From RGIG2945 sp045540355 (GTDB taxonomy: Bacteria > Bacillota > Clostridia > Oscillospirales > Acutalibacteraceae), in assembly GCA_045540355.1 (NCBI GenBank), contig JAZQHB010000082.1:1-64000 (forward strand): a stretch of DNA of 64,000 nucleotides, read 5' to 3'. This document shows, one piece after another, positions 25,042 to 34,643 of the stretch. Position 1 is the stretch's first letter. Each line of letters begins with the position of its first letter. A program made the translations under genes and the position numbers. The notes beneath the pieces were generated by a model that made no database searches, was not told the origin of the DNA, and was given only the letters and a program-made list of their open reading frames with translations.

Positions 25042-27024
25042 TCAGGAGACATCTGTAAGGTCAAGATATAAATGACCTTTATCTCTGATATGCTCCTTTC
25101 TTCCGTTTAAATCATTGCCCAAAAGCAAGTCGAAAACATCAGAAGTCTTTTGTGCATCTGTCGGATTGATTTTTATAAGACGCCTTGTTTTGGGGTTCAT
25201 AGTAGTTAACGACATCATGTCAGCCTCATTCTCACCAAGACCTTTTGAGCGTTGGATTGTATATTTTTTGCCTTCCAACTGAGCCAATGTTTCATTCTTC
25301 TCTTTTTCGGTATATGCAAACCACGTTTCATCCTTGGTGTTGATTTCATATAACGGAGATTCTGCTATATAAACCTTTCCAACTTCAATCAATGTAGGCA
25401 TAAGTCTGTATATCATAGTTAAAACAAGTGTACGAATCTGGAAGCCGTCAACATCGGCATCGGTGCAGATGATAATTTTATTCCATCTCAGATTATCAAG
25501 ATTGAAAGACACCATATCCTTTGCCTTGGTTTTGATTTCAATACCGCAACCGAGAACTTTTATTAAATCGGTTATAACTTCGTTTTTAAGTATCTTGTCG
25601 TATTCTGATTTAAGACAGTTGAGTATTTTACCCCTCAGCGGAATAACTGCCTGAAATTCAGAATCACGAGCTTGCTTACAAGCACCTAATGCAGAGTCAC
25701 CCTCCACTATAAAGAGCTCTCTTTTTTCAACATCTCTGCTTCTGCAATCAACGAACTTCTGCACCCTGTTAGCTAAATCATTTGAGCTTTGCAAGGTCTT
25801 TTTAAGATTAAGACGAGTTGTTTCAGCCTTGATACGGCTTCTCATATTAACCAAAATCTGATTTGCGATTTTTTCCGCTTCAAGGTGATTTTCAATAAAA
25901 TAAATCTCAAGATTATGTCTTAAGAATTCTGTCATCGCCTCTTGGATAAACTTGTTTGTTATTGCCTTTTTAGTCTGATTTTCATAAGATGTCTGAGTTG
26001 AGAAGGACGACGAAACCAGAACAAGACAATCTTCAATATCCTGGAAATTTATCTTTGAATCACTCTTGAGATATTTTCCGTTTTGTTTGAGATACGCATC
26101 AATCTGCGATACAAACGCACTCTTAACAGCTTTGTCAGGTGCACCACCATGTTCAAGCCAGCTTGAGTTATGATAAAATTCCTTAATTTGTTTCTTATTT
26201 GAAAATTTAAGTGCAATATTGAGTTTTAATTTGTAATCCTTCAAATCTGCTCTGTCCCTACCTACTCTCTCTGCGGTCCAGAATTGAGTTGTGGTCAGAG
26301 ATTCTTCGTCGGGTGAATATTCGTTAAGATAATCAACTATGCCGTTTTCATAAACATACTCAAAGGTTTCAAAGCTTGATTTTGTTATCTGATTTTTAAG
26401 TATAAACTTAACACCGGCGTTAACAATTGCCTGCCGTTTTACGATATCCTGATAGTACTCCAACGGAACATCAATCTCTGTGAAAACCTTTAAATCAGGC
26501 TTCCACTTGATTTTTGTACCTGTATCTCGTTTATTATACTTCTCTTTCTGAAGTCCTCCGATGTTTTCACCGTGCTCAAAATGGAGATTATATTTATAAC
26601 CTCCGCTGTGAATTTCAGCATCCATATATTCGGATGCATACTGAGTTGCACAAAGTCCGAGACCGTTAAGACCTAAAGAATATTCATAGCTTCCGCCATC
26701 ATTCGTATTATACTTACCTCCTGCATACAATTCACAGAAGACAAGCTCCCAATTGAACTTATCTTCTTTTTTGTTGTAGTCAACAGGTATTCCTCGACCG
26801 AAGTCCTGTACTTCAACAGAACCGTCGAGATATCTTGTCATAATGATTTTATCGCCGTAGCCTTCTCTCGCTTCGTCGATGGAGTTTGATAAAATTTCAA
26901 AAATCGAATGTTCGCAACCCTCTATTCCATCTGAGCCGAAAATTACGGCAGGACGCTTCCTTACTCGGTCAGCGCCCTTTAAGCTTGAGATACTTTCGTT
27001 ACCATATCCGCTTTTTTTTGCCAC
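25042..27024 (-). CDS. parE: DNA topoisomerase IV, subunit B-like
   Basis: A 660-residue ATPase subunit. The GHKL ATPase domain has EILSNSIDEAREG near residue 43 and DFGRGIPVD near 74, followed by the transducer domain, then the TOPRIM domain with EGDSALG near residue 442 and ICTDADVDG near 517 (the DxD metal site). It starts with GTG at 27024 after GGAGG encoded in the last codons of ftsH, three bases away. It forms the A2B2 enzyme with the next gene. Assignment as topoisomerase IV rather than gyrase follows from the partner and the gene context. Confidence 0.9.
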   Translation of the reverse strand: MAKKSGYGNESISSLKGADRVRKRPAVIFGSDGIEGCEHSIFEILSNSIDEAREGYGDKIIMTRYLDGSVEVQDFGRGIPVDYNKKEDKFNWELVFCELYAGGKYNTNDGGSYEYSLGLNGLGLCATQYASEYMDAEIHSGGYKYNLHFEHGENIGGLQKEKYNKRDTGTKIKWKPDLKVFTEIDVPLEYYQDIVKRQAIVNAGVKFILKNQITKSSFETFEYVYENGIVDYLNEYSPDEESLTTTQFWTAERVGRDRADLKDYKLKLNIALKFSNKKQIKEFYHNSSWLEHGGAPDKAVKSAFVSQIDAYLKQNGKYLKSDSKINFQDIEDCLVLVSSSFSTQTSYENQTKKAITNKFIQEAMTEFLRHNLEIYFIENHLEAEKIANQILVNMRSRIKAETTRLNLKKTLQSSNDLANRVQKFVDCRSRDVEKRELFIVEGDSALGACKQARDSEFQAVIPLRGKILNCLKSEYDKILKNEVITDLIKVLGCGIEIKTKAKDMVSFNLDNLRWNKIIICTDADVDGFQIRTLVLTMIYRLMPTLIEVGKVYIAESPLYEINTKDETWFAYTEKEKNETLAQLEGKKYTIQRSKGLGENEADMMSLTTMNPKTRRLIKINPTDAQKTSDVFDLLLGNDLNGRKEHIRDKGHLYLDLTDVS

Positions 27025-27027
27025 TTT

Positions 27028-28968
27028 TTAATTTCCTCCGTTTGTTGAATCATCAATATCCTGTGTCGGTAATTCAGATTCAACTTTAATATCCTCAATT
27101 GAAACCTCGCCGCTCATAAGCTTATTGAAGCGATCAGCATCAACTTTCTCATTAACAAAGAGTTCTTTTGCAACAAGATCCAGCTGATCTCGATGCTCAT
27201 TGAGTATTCTTTCACAACGGGCATAAGCTTCAGAGACAATCTTTTTAACTTCCGCATCAATCTTTGCCGCAGTTTCTTCGGAATAATTCTTGCTGCTTGC
27301 ATAGCTTCTGCCCAAGAAAACTTCGTCATTTTCAGAACCGTAGAAAATCGGGCCTACATTTTCACTCATACCATACTTTGCGACCATGCCCTGTGCCATC
27401 TGTGTAGCTCTTTGGATATCATTGGATGCACCGGTTGAAATATCGTCAAGCACCAAAGCTTCGGCGACACGACCGCCCATAAGAGTAACAATTTCATCCT
27501 TCATATAGTTCTTCGTGATATAGTTTTTATCTTCCTGAGGTAAGGACATTGTATAACCGCCTGCCATACCGCGGGGAATAATAGAAATCTGATGAACAGG
27601 ATCCTGACCCGGCAAATAATAGGTTGCAACCGCATGACCTGCTTCATGATATGCAGTAAGCTTCTTATCCTTATCGGTAATCTTATGAGATTTCTTTTCT
27701 GTTCCTGCAACGACCTTGATTGTAGCTTCTTCAATTTCTTCCATGGTGATAGCCTTTTTGTTTCTTCTTGCCGCAAGCAAAGCTGCTTCGTTAAGAAGAT
27801 TTTCAAGATCAGCACCCGTAAATCCTGCGGTTGATCTCGCAATAACACCAAGCTCAACATCAGGTGCAAGAGGTTTCTTCTTAGCATGAACCTTGAGAAT
27901 TTCCTCTCTGCCTTTAATATCGGGTCTGCCGACGGTAATCTGTCTGTCGAATCGACCGGGACGAAGTAATGCCGGGTCAAGTATGTCAGGTCTGTTGGTA
28001 GCTGCAATTATAATAATGCTTTCATTTCCGCCAAAACCATCCATTTCAACAAGCAACTGATTGAGTGTCTGCTCTCGTTCATCATGTCCGCCGCCGAGAC
28101 CTGCACCTCTGTGACGACCTACGGCATCGATTTCATCGATAAATATTATAGCAGGTGAATTTTTCTTCGCTTGAGAAAATAAATCTCTAACACGAGATGC
28201 ACCGACACCAACATACATTTCCACAAAATCAGAGCCTGAAATTGAGAAGAACGGTGCATCAGCTTCACCGGCAACCGCACGGGCAAGCAAAGTTTTACCT
28301 GTACCGGGAGGGCCGACAAGCAAGACACCCTTGGGAATTCGAGCACCTAAATCATTAAATTTTGCGGGATTCTTAAGAAATTCAACTATTTCAGCAAGTT
28401 CTTCCTTTTCTTCATCTGCACCGGCAACATCAGCAAAAGTGGTCTTTCTCTTATCATCCTTTGCCTGCTTTGCTTTAGCTTTGCCGAAGCCCATTGTTCT
28501 GTTGTTTTCATTCATAAGCGACTGATTCATTCTTCTCATCATAAAGAACATAAGAAGAACGGTAACACCTATCAACAAAATTGTCGGAAGCATGTTCGTA
28601 AGCCAGGAACTCTCGTTTCCGGGAACATATTCCATCTTAACCATGTCTTTTTCCGACTTAGCCTTTTTGTTCTGTTCTCTGACAACATTATGGACATCTT
28701 CAACAAAGAGACTTACATTCGGAACACTGTAGCTGTATTCCTTTTTATCACCCTTGAGTTTATACTTCAAATGTCCGCTGCTTATATTTAAAGAATAGCT
28801 TTCAACCTTACCTTCATCAAAAAGGCTGACTATTTCATAATACTCTTTTTTATCGTCCTTATTTTCACCTGAGAAAAGGAATATAGCTCCAATTATCAAG
28901 AGAGGAATAATAATGTACGGTATTAAATAAAGTCGTTTCTTTGGATTATTCTTGTTTTGGTTGTTCAA
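27028..28968 (-). CDS. ftsH: ATP-dependent zinc metalloprotease FtsH
   Basis: A membrane-anchored AAA+ protease of about 646 residues that degrades misfolded membrane proteins and regulators. It has two N-terminal transmembrane segments (about residues 15-33 and 112-132) around an extracytoplasmic domain. Walker A is GPPGTGKT near residue 210, Walker [10 protein letters not shown] near 265, then the second region of homology [13 protein letters not shown], and the zinc site HEAGH near residue 430. The TTG at 28968 is preferred since the AGGAG overlaps a possible GTG at 28980. It lies in the tilS-hpt-ftsH order common in Bacillota. Confidence 0.97.
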   Translation of the reverse strand: MNNQNKNNPKKRLYLIPYIIIPLLIIGAIFLFSGENKDDKKEYYEIVSLFDEGKVESYSLNISSGHLKYKLKGDKKEYSYSVPNVSLFVEDVHNVVREQNKKAKSEKDMVKMEYVPGNESSWLTNMLPTILLIGVTVLLMFFMMRRMNQSLMNENNRTMGFGKAKAKQAKDDKRKTTFADVAGADEEKEELAEIVEFLKNPAKFNDLGARIPKGVLLVGPPGTGKTLLARAVAGEADAPFFSISGSDFVEMYVGVGASRVRDLFSQAKKNSPAIIFIDEIDAVGRHRGAGLGGGHDEREQTLNQLLVEMDGFGGNESIIIIAATNRPDILDPALLRPGRFDRQITVGRPDIKGREEILKVHAKKKPLAPDVELGVIARSTAGFTGADLENLLNEAALLAARRNKKAITMEEIEEATIKVVAGTEKKSHKITDKDKKLTAYHEAGHAVATYYLPGQDPVHQISIIPRGMAGGYTMSLPQEDKNYITKNYMKDEIVTLMGGRVAEALVLDDISTGASNDIQRATQMAQGMVAKYGMSENVGPIFYGSENDEVFLGRSYASSKNYSEETAAKIDAEVKKIVSEAYARCERILNEHRDQLDLVAKELFVNEKVDADRFNKLMSGEVSIEDIKVESELPTQDIDDSTNGGN

Positions 28969-29010
28969 ACTAAAATTCACTCCTAAAATATTTTTTCCTC
29001 ATTTAAATAT

Positions 29011-29550
29011 TTATTCACCCGAATATACAATTGGTTTTAAAACTCCGATATAAGGTAAATTTCTGTATTTCTCAGCATAATCAAGACCGTAGCCGACAAC
29101 AAACTCATCAGGTATCTGACAAACAGAGTAATCAACTTTTAAATCAACCACTCTGCGGTCGGGTTTATCAAGTAAAGTACATATTTTAAAGCTCTTCGGA
29201 TTTCTTTTTAATAATATCTCTTTCAGATAACTTAGTGTTCTGCCGCTGTCAAGTATATCCTCAACAACAAGAACATCGTAGCCTTCAATGTTTATATCAA
29301 GGTCTTTTGTAATTTTAACCACACCGGAGGTTGTGCCGCTGCCATAGCTTGAAACTGCCATAAAATCAATTGAGCAAGGTACTGTTATAGCACGCATAAG
29401 ATCCGCCATAAAAATAACCGAGCCTTTTAAAACGCTGACTAACAAAAGATTTTTATCTTTATAATCTTCACTTATCTGCTTTCCTAATTTGCCGACAATT
29501 TCTTTAAGTTGTTCCTCTGAATATAGGATTGCCTTAATATCGTTATTCAT
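29011..29550 (-). CDS. hpt: Hypoxanthine phosphoribosyltransferase
   Basis: A 179-residue type I phosphoribosyltransferase that salvages hypoxanthine (and often guanine) with PRPP. The PRPP loop VLVVEDILDSGRTL is near residue 93, the LVSVLKGSVIFMADL element near 37, and LDKPDRR and FVVGYGLDYAEKYRNLPYIG follow. It sits between tilS and ftsH, with two bases separating it from tilS. Confidence 0.96.
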   Translation of the reverse strand: MNNDIKAILYSEEQLKEIVGKLGKQISEDYKDKNLLLVSVLKGSVIFMADLMRAITVPCSIDFMAVSSYGSGTTSGVVKITKDLDINIEGYDVLVVEDILDSGRTLSYLKEILLKRNPKSFKICTLLDKPDRRVVDLKVDYSVCQIPDEFVVGYGLDYAEKYRNLPYIGVLKPIVYSGE

Positions 29551-29552
29551 AA

Positions 29553-30878
29553 TTATCCCTCCGATTTTATATAAAAAGCCGTCTTGGTATTATCATCACA
29601 TTTTGCCCTCTGAGATACTCCGAAACCCTTAATCCATAAAATACCGCAATCATCGGAAATAATCGGAATTTTATCTCTGTCTTCAGGCAAAATTGCAAAT
29701 TCATTAAAGAGTTTTTTCAAAGATTTGGTAAAATTATTTTTTGGTGAAGTGAACTTATCACCTTCAATACGGGATCTGATTTTCAGATTACCTTTGATTT
29801 TATCACAATCAATCAAATCTGCCAATAAGCCTTTGTTAACTTTTTGTGTCGAATTATAAACATTTTTATAAATTTTCAACTTACCAAAAGGAAGCTCGAT
29901 ATCTCCCTCGGAAAAATCAACACACCACTTTTCAATCGCAGTTACTTGGGGTACTTTTTCAAGGACACCTTTTCTGATTCTGAAAATAACATCATCAGAT
30001 ACCTGCATTGAGCCGCCTTTGTCTAAAAGAAAAATTATATTTTCAATATGGTTTGCAGTAGGCTTCTTGATGCAATTTTCGGAAAGGATTCTGACGAGTG
30101 CCCTTTTTAAAATCGGACACTCTGCAGATTTTAAAACCTCAACCGAAAACCCGTTCGTAAGTTTTGCTTTTATATAGAGTTTATCAGCCTGTTTTTCAAG
30201 GTAAGCCTCATCTTCATTAAGACTTAGTACAAGTCGTTCAACTGATTGCAAAAACGACGGATTGATTTCTTCAAGCACGGGAATTATATTGTGCCTGATT
30301 TTGTTTCTCGTATAACAGTCCATTGCATTTGTACTGTCAGTTACGAACGACAAGTTATTTTCCTTACAGTAATCAAGTATATCTGATTTGGAAACAAAAA
30401 GAAGAGGTCTTATAATATTACCTCTGCAAGCGGGAATTGAGCATAAGCCCTTCAATCCGCTGCCTCTGGTCATGTTAAAAATCAAAGTTTCTGCATTATC
30501 CGAAAGGTTATGTGCTGTTGCTATTTTGACATCAGGAGCTATTGAATTGAAGAAATCATATCTGATTCTTCTTCCTGCTTCTTCAACGGATTCGCCGTTT
30601 TTGCGTGAAGCGGCAACATCGCATTGCAAAACATGGCACTCTATCCCCTTTTCCTTGCAATATGCTCTGACAAACATCTCATCTCTTAATGATTCTTCAC
30701 CGCGTAACTGATGATTAACATGAGCCACACAAAGATTTAATGAATATTCATCTGATAACCTTTGAAGAATATCAAGCAATACCATAGAATCACTGCCGCC
30801 TGAAAGGGCAACAACAACTCTGTCACCCTTTTGAAGCATATTATATTTTGATATGGTATTTCTGACTTTACATATCAT
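29553..30878 (-). CDS. tilS: tRNA(Ile)-lysidine synthase
   Basis: A 441-residue PP-loop ATPase that attaches lysine to C34 of the AUA-reading tRNA(Ile), an essential step. The PP-loop SGGSDSM is near residue 28, with AHVNHQLRGEES near 55, TAHNLSDNAET near 125 and DSTN near 176. C-terminal TilS domains follow with an N-type substrate-binding region. The ATG at 30878 has GAGAGGA upstream and overlaps the end of dnaB by 11 bases; frames extending further upstream lie wholly inside dnaB. Confidence 0.95.
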   Translation of the reverse strand: MICKVRNTISKYNMLQKGDRVVVALSGGSDSMVLLDILQRLSDEYSLNLCVAHVNHQLRGEESLRDEMFVRAYCKEKGIECHVLQCDVAASRKNGESVEEAGRRIRYDFFNSIAPDVKIATAHNLSDNAETLIFNMTRGSGLKGLCSIPACRGNIIRPLLFVSKSDILDYCKENNLSFVTDSTNAMDCYTRNKIRHNIIPVLEEINPSFLQSVERLVLSLNEDEAYLEKQADKLYIKAKLTNGFSVEVLKSAECPILKRALVRILSENCIKKPTANHIENIIFLLDKGGSMQVSDDVIFRIRKGVLEKVPQVTAIEKWCVDFSEGDIELPFGKLKIYKNVYNSTQKVNKGLLADLIDCDKIKGNLKIRSRIEGDKFTSPKNNFTKSLKKLFNEFAILPEDRDKIPIISDDCGILWIKGFGVSQRAKCDDNTKTAFYIKSEG

Positions 30879-32238
30879 TTCTAATCCTCTCAATTGAAGT
30901 AAATACAGTAAACTCGCCATTCCATGCAAGCTTTACATCACGGGTTTCACCGTGACGGTTTTTAGCTACTATAACTTCTACTTCGTTTGCTTTGGGTTCA
31001 TCGGGGCTTTCTTCTTCATTGTCGTCGTAGTATTCTTTTCTGTAAAGAAGCATAACGATATCAGCATCCTGTTCGATTGAGCCCGATTCACGCAATTCGG
31101 AAAGCTGAGGCTTGTGAGCTTTGCCTCTGCCCTCGGGTCCACGGTTAAGCTGCGAGCAAACGACTATCGGGATTTTTAAATCCTTCGCCATAAGCTTCAG
31201 GCTTCGCGTGATTTCAGAAACTTCCTGAACGCGGTTTTCTGTCCGTCTTGCGGAATGAATCAAGCCGAGGTAGTCGATGAAAACACAATCAATACCCTTG
31301 GTTTTTCTGATTTTTGCTTTCATTTCGGGAACTGTAATTGTTGAGGTATCATCAAAATACAATTCACATCTGCTGAGTATATCAGTCGCCATACTGAGTC
31401 TTGTCCACTCATCAGGTGTCAACTCGCCTGTTCTCATTTTCTTTGAACTGACCCTTGCCTGAGTCGAAAGAACTCTCTGTGCAAGCTGTTCCTTTGACAT
31501 TTCCAATGAAAAGAATAAAACTTTGCGTTTTGCGTTAAGTGCAACATTCGTTGCAAGGTTTAAAGCAAAGCTTGTTTTACCCATAGCAGGACGGGCACCG
31601 ATAAGGATAAGGTCAGACTTATGTAAACCTGTCAACACCTCATCAAGGTCACCGAAACCTGTTGAAATACCCTTGAATTCCTCTCGTAATTCCGGTGTTG
31701 AGAGCTTCTGCAGCCTATCATAAACTTCATTGACTATGATATCACCGATTTTTGAAGGTGCGTCCGAAGAAGATCCCTGCCTGATATCATAAATCTTCTG
31801 TTCAGCCGCATCGAGTAAAACATCAGCCTTTTCTTCTTCGTTAGAAGCGGCATCAATAATCTCACGGGAAGCGGTAATAAGACTTCTTACATAAAACTTT
31901 TCTTTGACAATCTTTGCATAGGTTTCTACATTTGCGGTTGACGGCACAATCTGAGATAGCTGGAACAAATAACTTTTTCCGCCAGCATCATCATAAACTC
32001 CGTCTCGTTTGAGATTTTCAAGCACTACCAAAGGGTCAATAGGTACTCCTGATGTATCTATTGTTATCATTGCGGTAAAAATTGCTCTGTGTTGCGGAAG
32101 ATAGAAATGCTCCGGCTTCAGATGTATTTGTACCGTGCTCAACACTGACGGGTCAAGCAATACCGAACCCAATACGGCCTGTTCGCTTTCAAGGCTATAC
32201 GGTAAATTCATACCGTCAAAAAATTCATTTTCAGCCAC
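30868..32238 (-). CDS. dnaB: Replicative DNA helicase DnaB
   Basis: A 456-residue hexameric 5'-3' helicase for the replication fork. The N-terminal domain begins LPYSLESEQAVLGS near residue 12, and the RecA-like domain has Walker A GARPAMGKTSFALN near residue 207 and DCVFIDYLGL near 315, with a C-terminal arginine-finger region. I chose the GTG at 32238, eight bases after AGGAG; a GTG three codons earlier overlaps that site. It follows rplI and overlaps tilS. No intein is present. Confidence 0.96.
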   Translation of the reverse strand: MAENEFFDGMNLPYSLESEQAVLGSVLLDPSVLSTVQIHLKPEHFYLPQHRAIFTAMITIDTSGVPIDPLVVLENLKRDGVYDDAGGKSYLFQLSQIVPSTANVETYAKIVKEKFYVRSLITASREIIDAASNEEEKADVLLDAAEQKIYDIRQGSSSDAPSKIGDIIVNEVYDRLQKLSTPELREEFKGISTGFGDLDEVLTGLHKSDLILIGARPAMGKTSFALNLATNVALNAKRKVLFFSLEMSKEQLAQRVLSTQARVSSKKMRTGELTPDEWTRLSMATDILSRCELYFDDTSTITVPEMKAKIRKTKGIDCVFIDYLGLIHSARRTENRVQEVSEITRSLKLMAKDLKIPIVVCSQLNRGPEGRGKAHKPQLSELRESGSIEQDADIVMLLYRKEYYDDNEEESPDEPKANEVEVIVAKNRHGETRDVKLAWNGEFTVFTSIERIRNDM

Positions 32239-32256
32239 AAGGCTCACTCCTAAATT

Positions 32257-32697
32257 TTATTCTCCAACAGTAACAAAAAGCTTTGCAGTTATACCCTGAT
32301 AAAGTTTAACCTCAAAAGAATATGTTCCGAAGCTTTTAATTTCTTCAACGGAAATCTTTCTTTTATCAACATTGATTGAGAACTGCTTTTTGATTGTTTC
32401 TGCAATTTCTTTAGCTGTTACGGAACCGAAAAGTCTGCCGTTAGCACCTGCCTTTGCAGAAATCTTTAATGTCTTTCCCGATAATGTGTCAGCTGCTTTC
32501 TGTGCATCTGCTTTTTCGGTATCTATTTTAAACTGCTTTGAAGATTCTCTGTTTTTCAATTCGCTGAGATTCTGAGCATCTGCAGGCAAGGCAAGGTTTT
32601 TCGGAAAAAGAAAATTTCTTGCGTAACCGTCAGAAACATTTACCAGTTCACCCTTTTTGCCGAGTGATTTAACATCTTGATTCAATACAACTTTCAT
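32257..32697 (-). CDS. rplI: 50S ribosomal protein L9
   Basis: A 146-residue ribosomal protein with the N-terminal domain MKVVLNQDVKSLGKKGELV, the GYARNFLFPKNLA signature at residues 24-36, a long connecting helix, and the C-terminal rRNA-binding domain. Its start overlaps the gdpP stop (TAATG). The gdpP-rplI-dnaB order is standard in Bacillota. Confidence 0.97.
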   Translation of the reverse strand: MKVVLNQDVKSLGKKGELVNVSDGYARNFLFPKNLALPADAQNLSELKNRESSKQFKIDTEKADAQKAADTLSGKTLKISAKAGANGRLFGSVTAKEIAETIKKQFSINVDKRKISVEEIKSFGTYSFEVKLYQGITAKLFVTVGE

Positions 32698-34643
32698 TAT
32701 TTATTCTCCCTTTCAATAACTGCTTTTAATTGTTCTAATGCAGCCTCTGATTCTACATTCTGAATCTGAGTAGCCGCCATTGTCAGATGACCGCCACCGC
32801 CGAGTGCTTCCATAATAACCTGAACATTGCGTTTACCCAATGAACGGGCGGAAATGTTGACGGAGGAACCTTCTTTGTATAAAACAAACGAAGCATTAAC
32901 ATTACTTATATTAAGCATTTCGTCTGCCGCTTGCGAACACACAACTCTCATATCCTTAAAATTATCTTCAACAAGAGAAATTGCACAATCGTTTATTATA
33001 AAAGAATTGGAAACAATCTGATTTCTCTGTTTATTACTTTCGAGAGTATTAGAAAAAAGTGTCTTAACCTTAACGGTATCTGCACCGAAGCTTTTTAAAT
33101 ATGCCGCCGCTTCAAAGGTTCTCACGCCTGTGTCAAGTATAAAATTCTTTGTATCAAGCATGATTCCCGCAAGCAACGCCTCAGCTTCAACCTGAGAAAG
33201 CGTAACCTTTATCGGCATATACTGTATAAGCTCTGTAACCAACTCACAGGTTGAAGATGCGTTCGGGTCATGGTAAAACATCAATGCATTGGAAAGATAA
33301 TCAACTGCTTTTCTGTGATGGTCAATTACGATAACAGTTTTAACCTTATCGAATATTTGCGGGTACTCTGTAAAGCTCTTTCTGTGTGTATCAACTATAA
33401 CCAACAATGTTTTTTTCGTTACGGTTGCCTTTTCAGGAGTAACAAAAACATCATCTGAATACTCACTCTCAATGCGTTCAACAAGGCTCGATGCCAAGGT
33501 GGTATTCTTATCAACAAGTATGTTTGCTTTTGTTTTCATCGCCCTTGCACAAGCAAGAATACCTATCGCAGCACCAATACAATCGAGGTCAGAAAACCGA
33601 TGTCCCATCACAAGAACATTATCGCTTCCGTTCATTATCTCGGATATTGCACCGGCAGTAACCCTGCTTTTTGACTTAACGCGTTTTTCTATACCTTTTG
33701 TAGCACCACCGTAAAACTCGTATGTATCTTTTATTTTAACGGCTGCCTGATCACCGCCACGGCTTATCGCCATATCAAGTGCATTTCTTGCACTGTCTAC
33801 ACAATCAGCAAAATTGTCAGCAATTCCTACACCTATAGAAAGCGTGACACCTGTCGGTCTTTTCATGTGTGTAAGGCTTCTGACCTTGTCAAGCACAAAG
33901 AAGCGATTTTCTTTAATTTTTTCAAGATGTCGCCGTTCGGCATAAATAAATATCCTGTTGCCGTTCATTCTCTGCATAACTGCATTATATTCAGCTGCCC
34001 AATCTTTGATAATTTTTTCTATTTCGTTCTGAACAACTCCACTATCAGTGTTGCCGTTTTCGACGAACAATTCGTAGAAATTATCAAGTGCAATATACAT
34101 CACAATCGGTTTAGACCTGTGATATTCGATGTTTGTTTTTTTCAGCTCCGTATCATCTACATAGTAGAAAATATATCCGTCACCATTCTCTGTTTCTTCC
34201 CAGAAAACTGTATAATATCTCTTTTTCAACTCAATGGAAAGTGAATTCAGAGCAACAACATCATCAACCGAATTACCGCCGAGATAAGTTGAAGCATCAT
34301 CATCAAACATCAGTTCATCTGTCAGTATTCTGACTGAGAACAAATCATTATACCAAGCAATCTTACCTTGCTTATCAACTACAATTATAGGAAGCGGAAA
34401 ATCATAAAGTGCCTGAGAATTTGCCTTAGAAAATCTTTCAACAACGAATCCGAGAATTTTTCTCTTTTTTCCGAAACTAATTGTCGAATATATAAGACCA
34501 TACAGGCATATCAGAATCAAAAAAGCACCTTCAATAATCGCAAGCTTCACATTGACAAAAGCCGTAATCAAACAGAATACAGCCGCAATTACCGCTACGA
34601 CGATTATGAACGGAAATCGTTCAAGAACTTTTCTCAGCTTCAT
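32697..34643 (-). CDS. gdpP: Cyclic-di-AMP phosphodiesterase GdpP
   Basis: A 648-residue membrane-bound enzyme that hydrolyses c-di-AMP. Two N-terminal transmembrane segments (about residues 12-55) are followed by a PAS-like domain, a degenerate GGDEF domain near residues 180-300, and a DHH/DHHA1 phosphodiesterase module. Metal-site motifs are SDLDCIGA near residue 352, VDTH near 413 and IDHH near 438, and the glycine-rich GGGGHLTMAA is near 618. Its ATG follows the rnjA stop directly, with GGAGG encoded in rnjA. In known species it affects cell-wall homeostasis, osmolyte uptake and beta-lactam tolerance. Confidence 0.96.
   Translation of the reverse strand: MKLRKVLERFPFIIVVAVIAAVFCLITAFVNVKLAIIEGAFLILICLYGLIYSTISFGKKRKILGFVVERFSKANSQALYDFPLPIIVVDKQGKIAWYNDLFSVRILTDELMFDDDASTYLGGNSVDDVVALNSLSIELKKRYYTVFWEETENGDGYIFYYVDDTELKKTNIEYHRSKPIVMYIALDNFYELFVENGNTDSGVVQNEIEKIIKDWAAEYNAVMQRMNGNRIFIYAERRHLEKIKENRFFVLDKVRSLTHMKRPTGVTLSIGVGIADNFADCVDSARNALDMAISRGGDQAAVKIKDTYEFYGGATKGIEKRVKSKSRVTAGAISEIMNGSDNVLVMGHRFSDLDCIGAAIGILACARAMKTKANILVDKNTTLASSLVERIESEYSDDVFVTPEKATVTKKTLLVIVDTHRKSFTEYPQIFDKVKTVIVIDHHRKAVDYLSNALMFYHDPNASSTCELVTELIQYMPIKVTLSQVEAEALLAGIMLDTKNFILDTGVRTFEAAAYLKSFGADTVKVKTLFSNTLESNKQRNQIVSNSFIINDCAISLVEDNFKDMRVVCSQAADEMLNISNVNASFVLYKEGSSVNISARSLGKRNVQVIMEALGGGGHLTMAATQIQNVESEAALEQLKAVIERENK

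Noticed and set aside
22783..27024. Naming the topoisomerase genes gyrA and gyrB
   Set aside because: The A subunit lacks a visible GyrA box and has a short C-terminal region, and the pair follows ftsH in a non-gyrase context; topoisomerase IV fits better.
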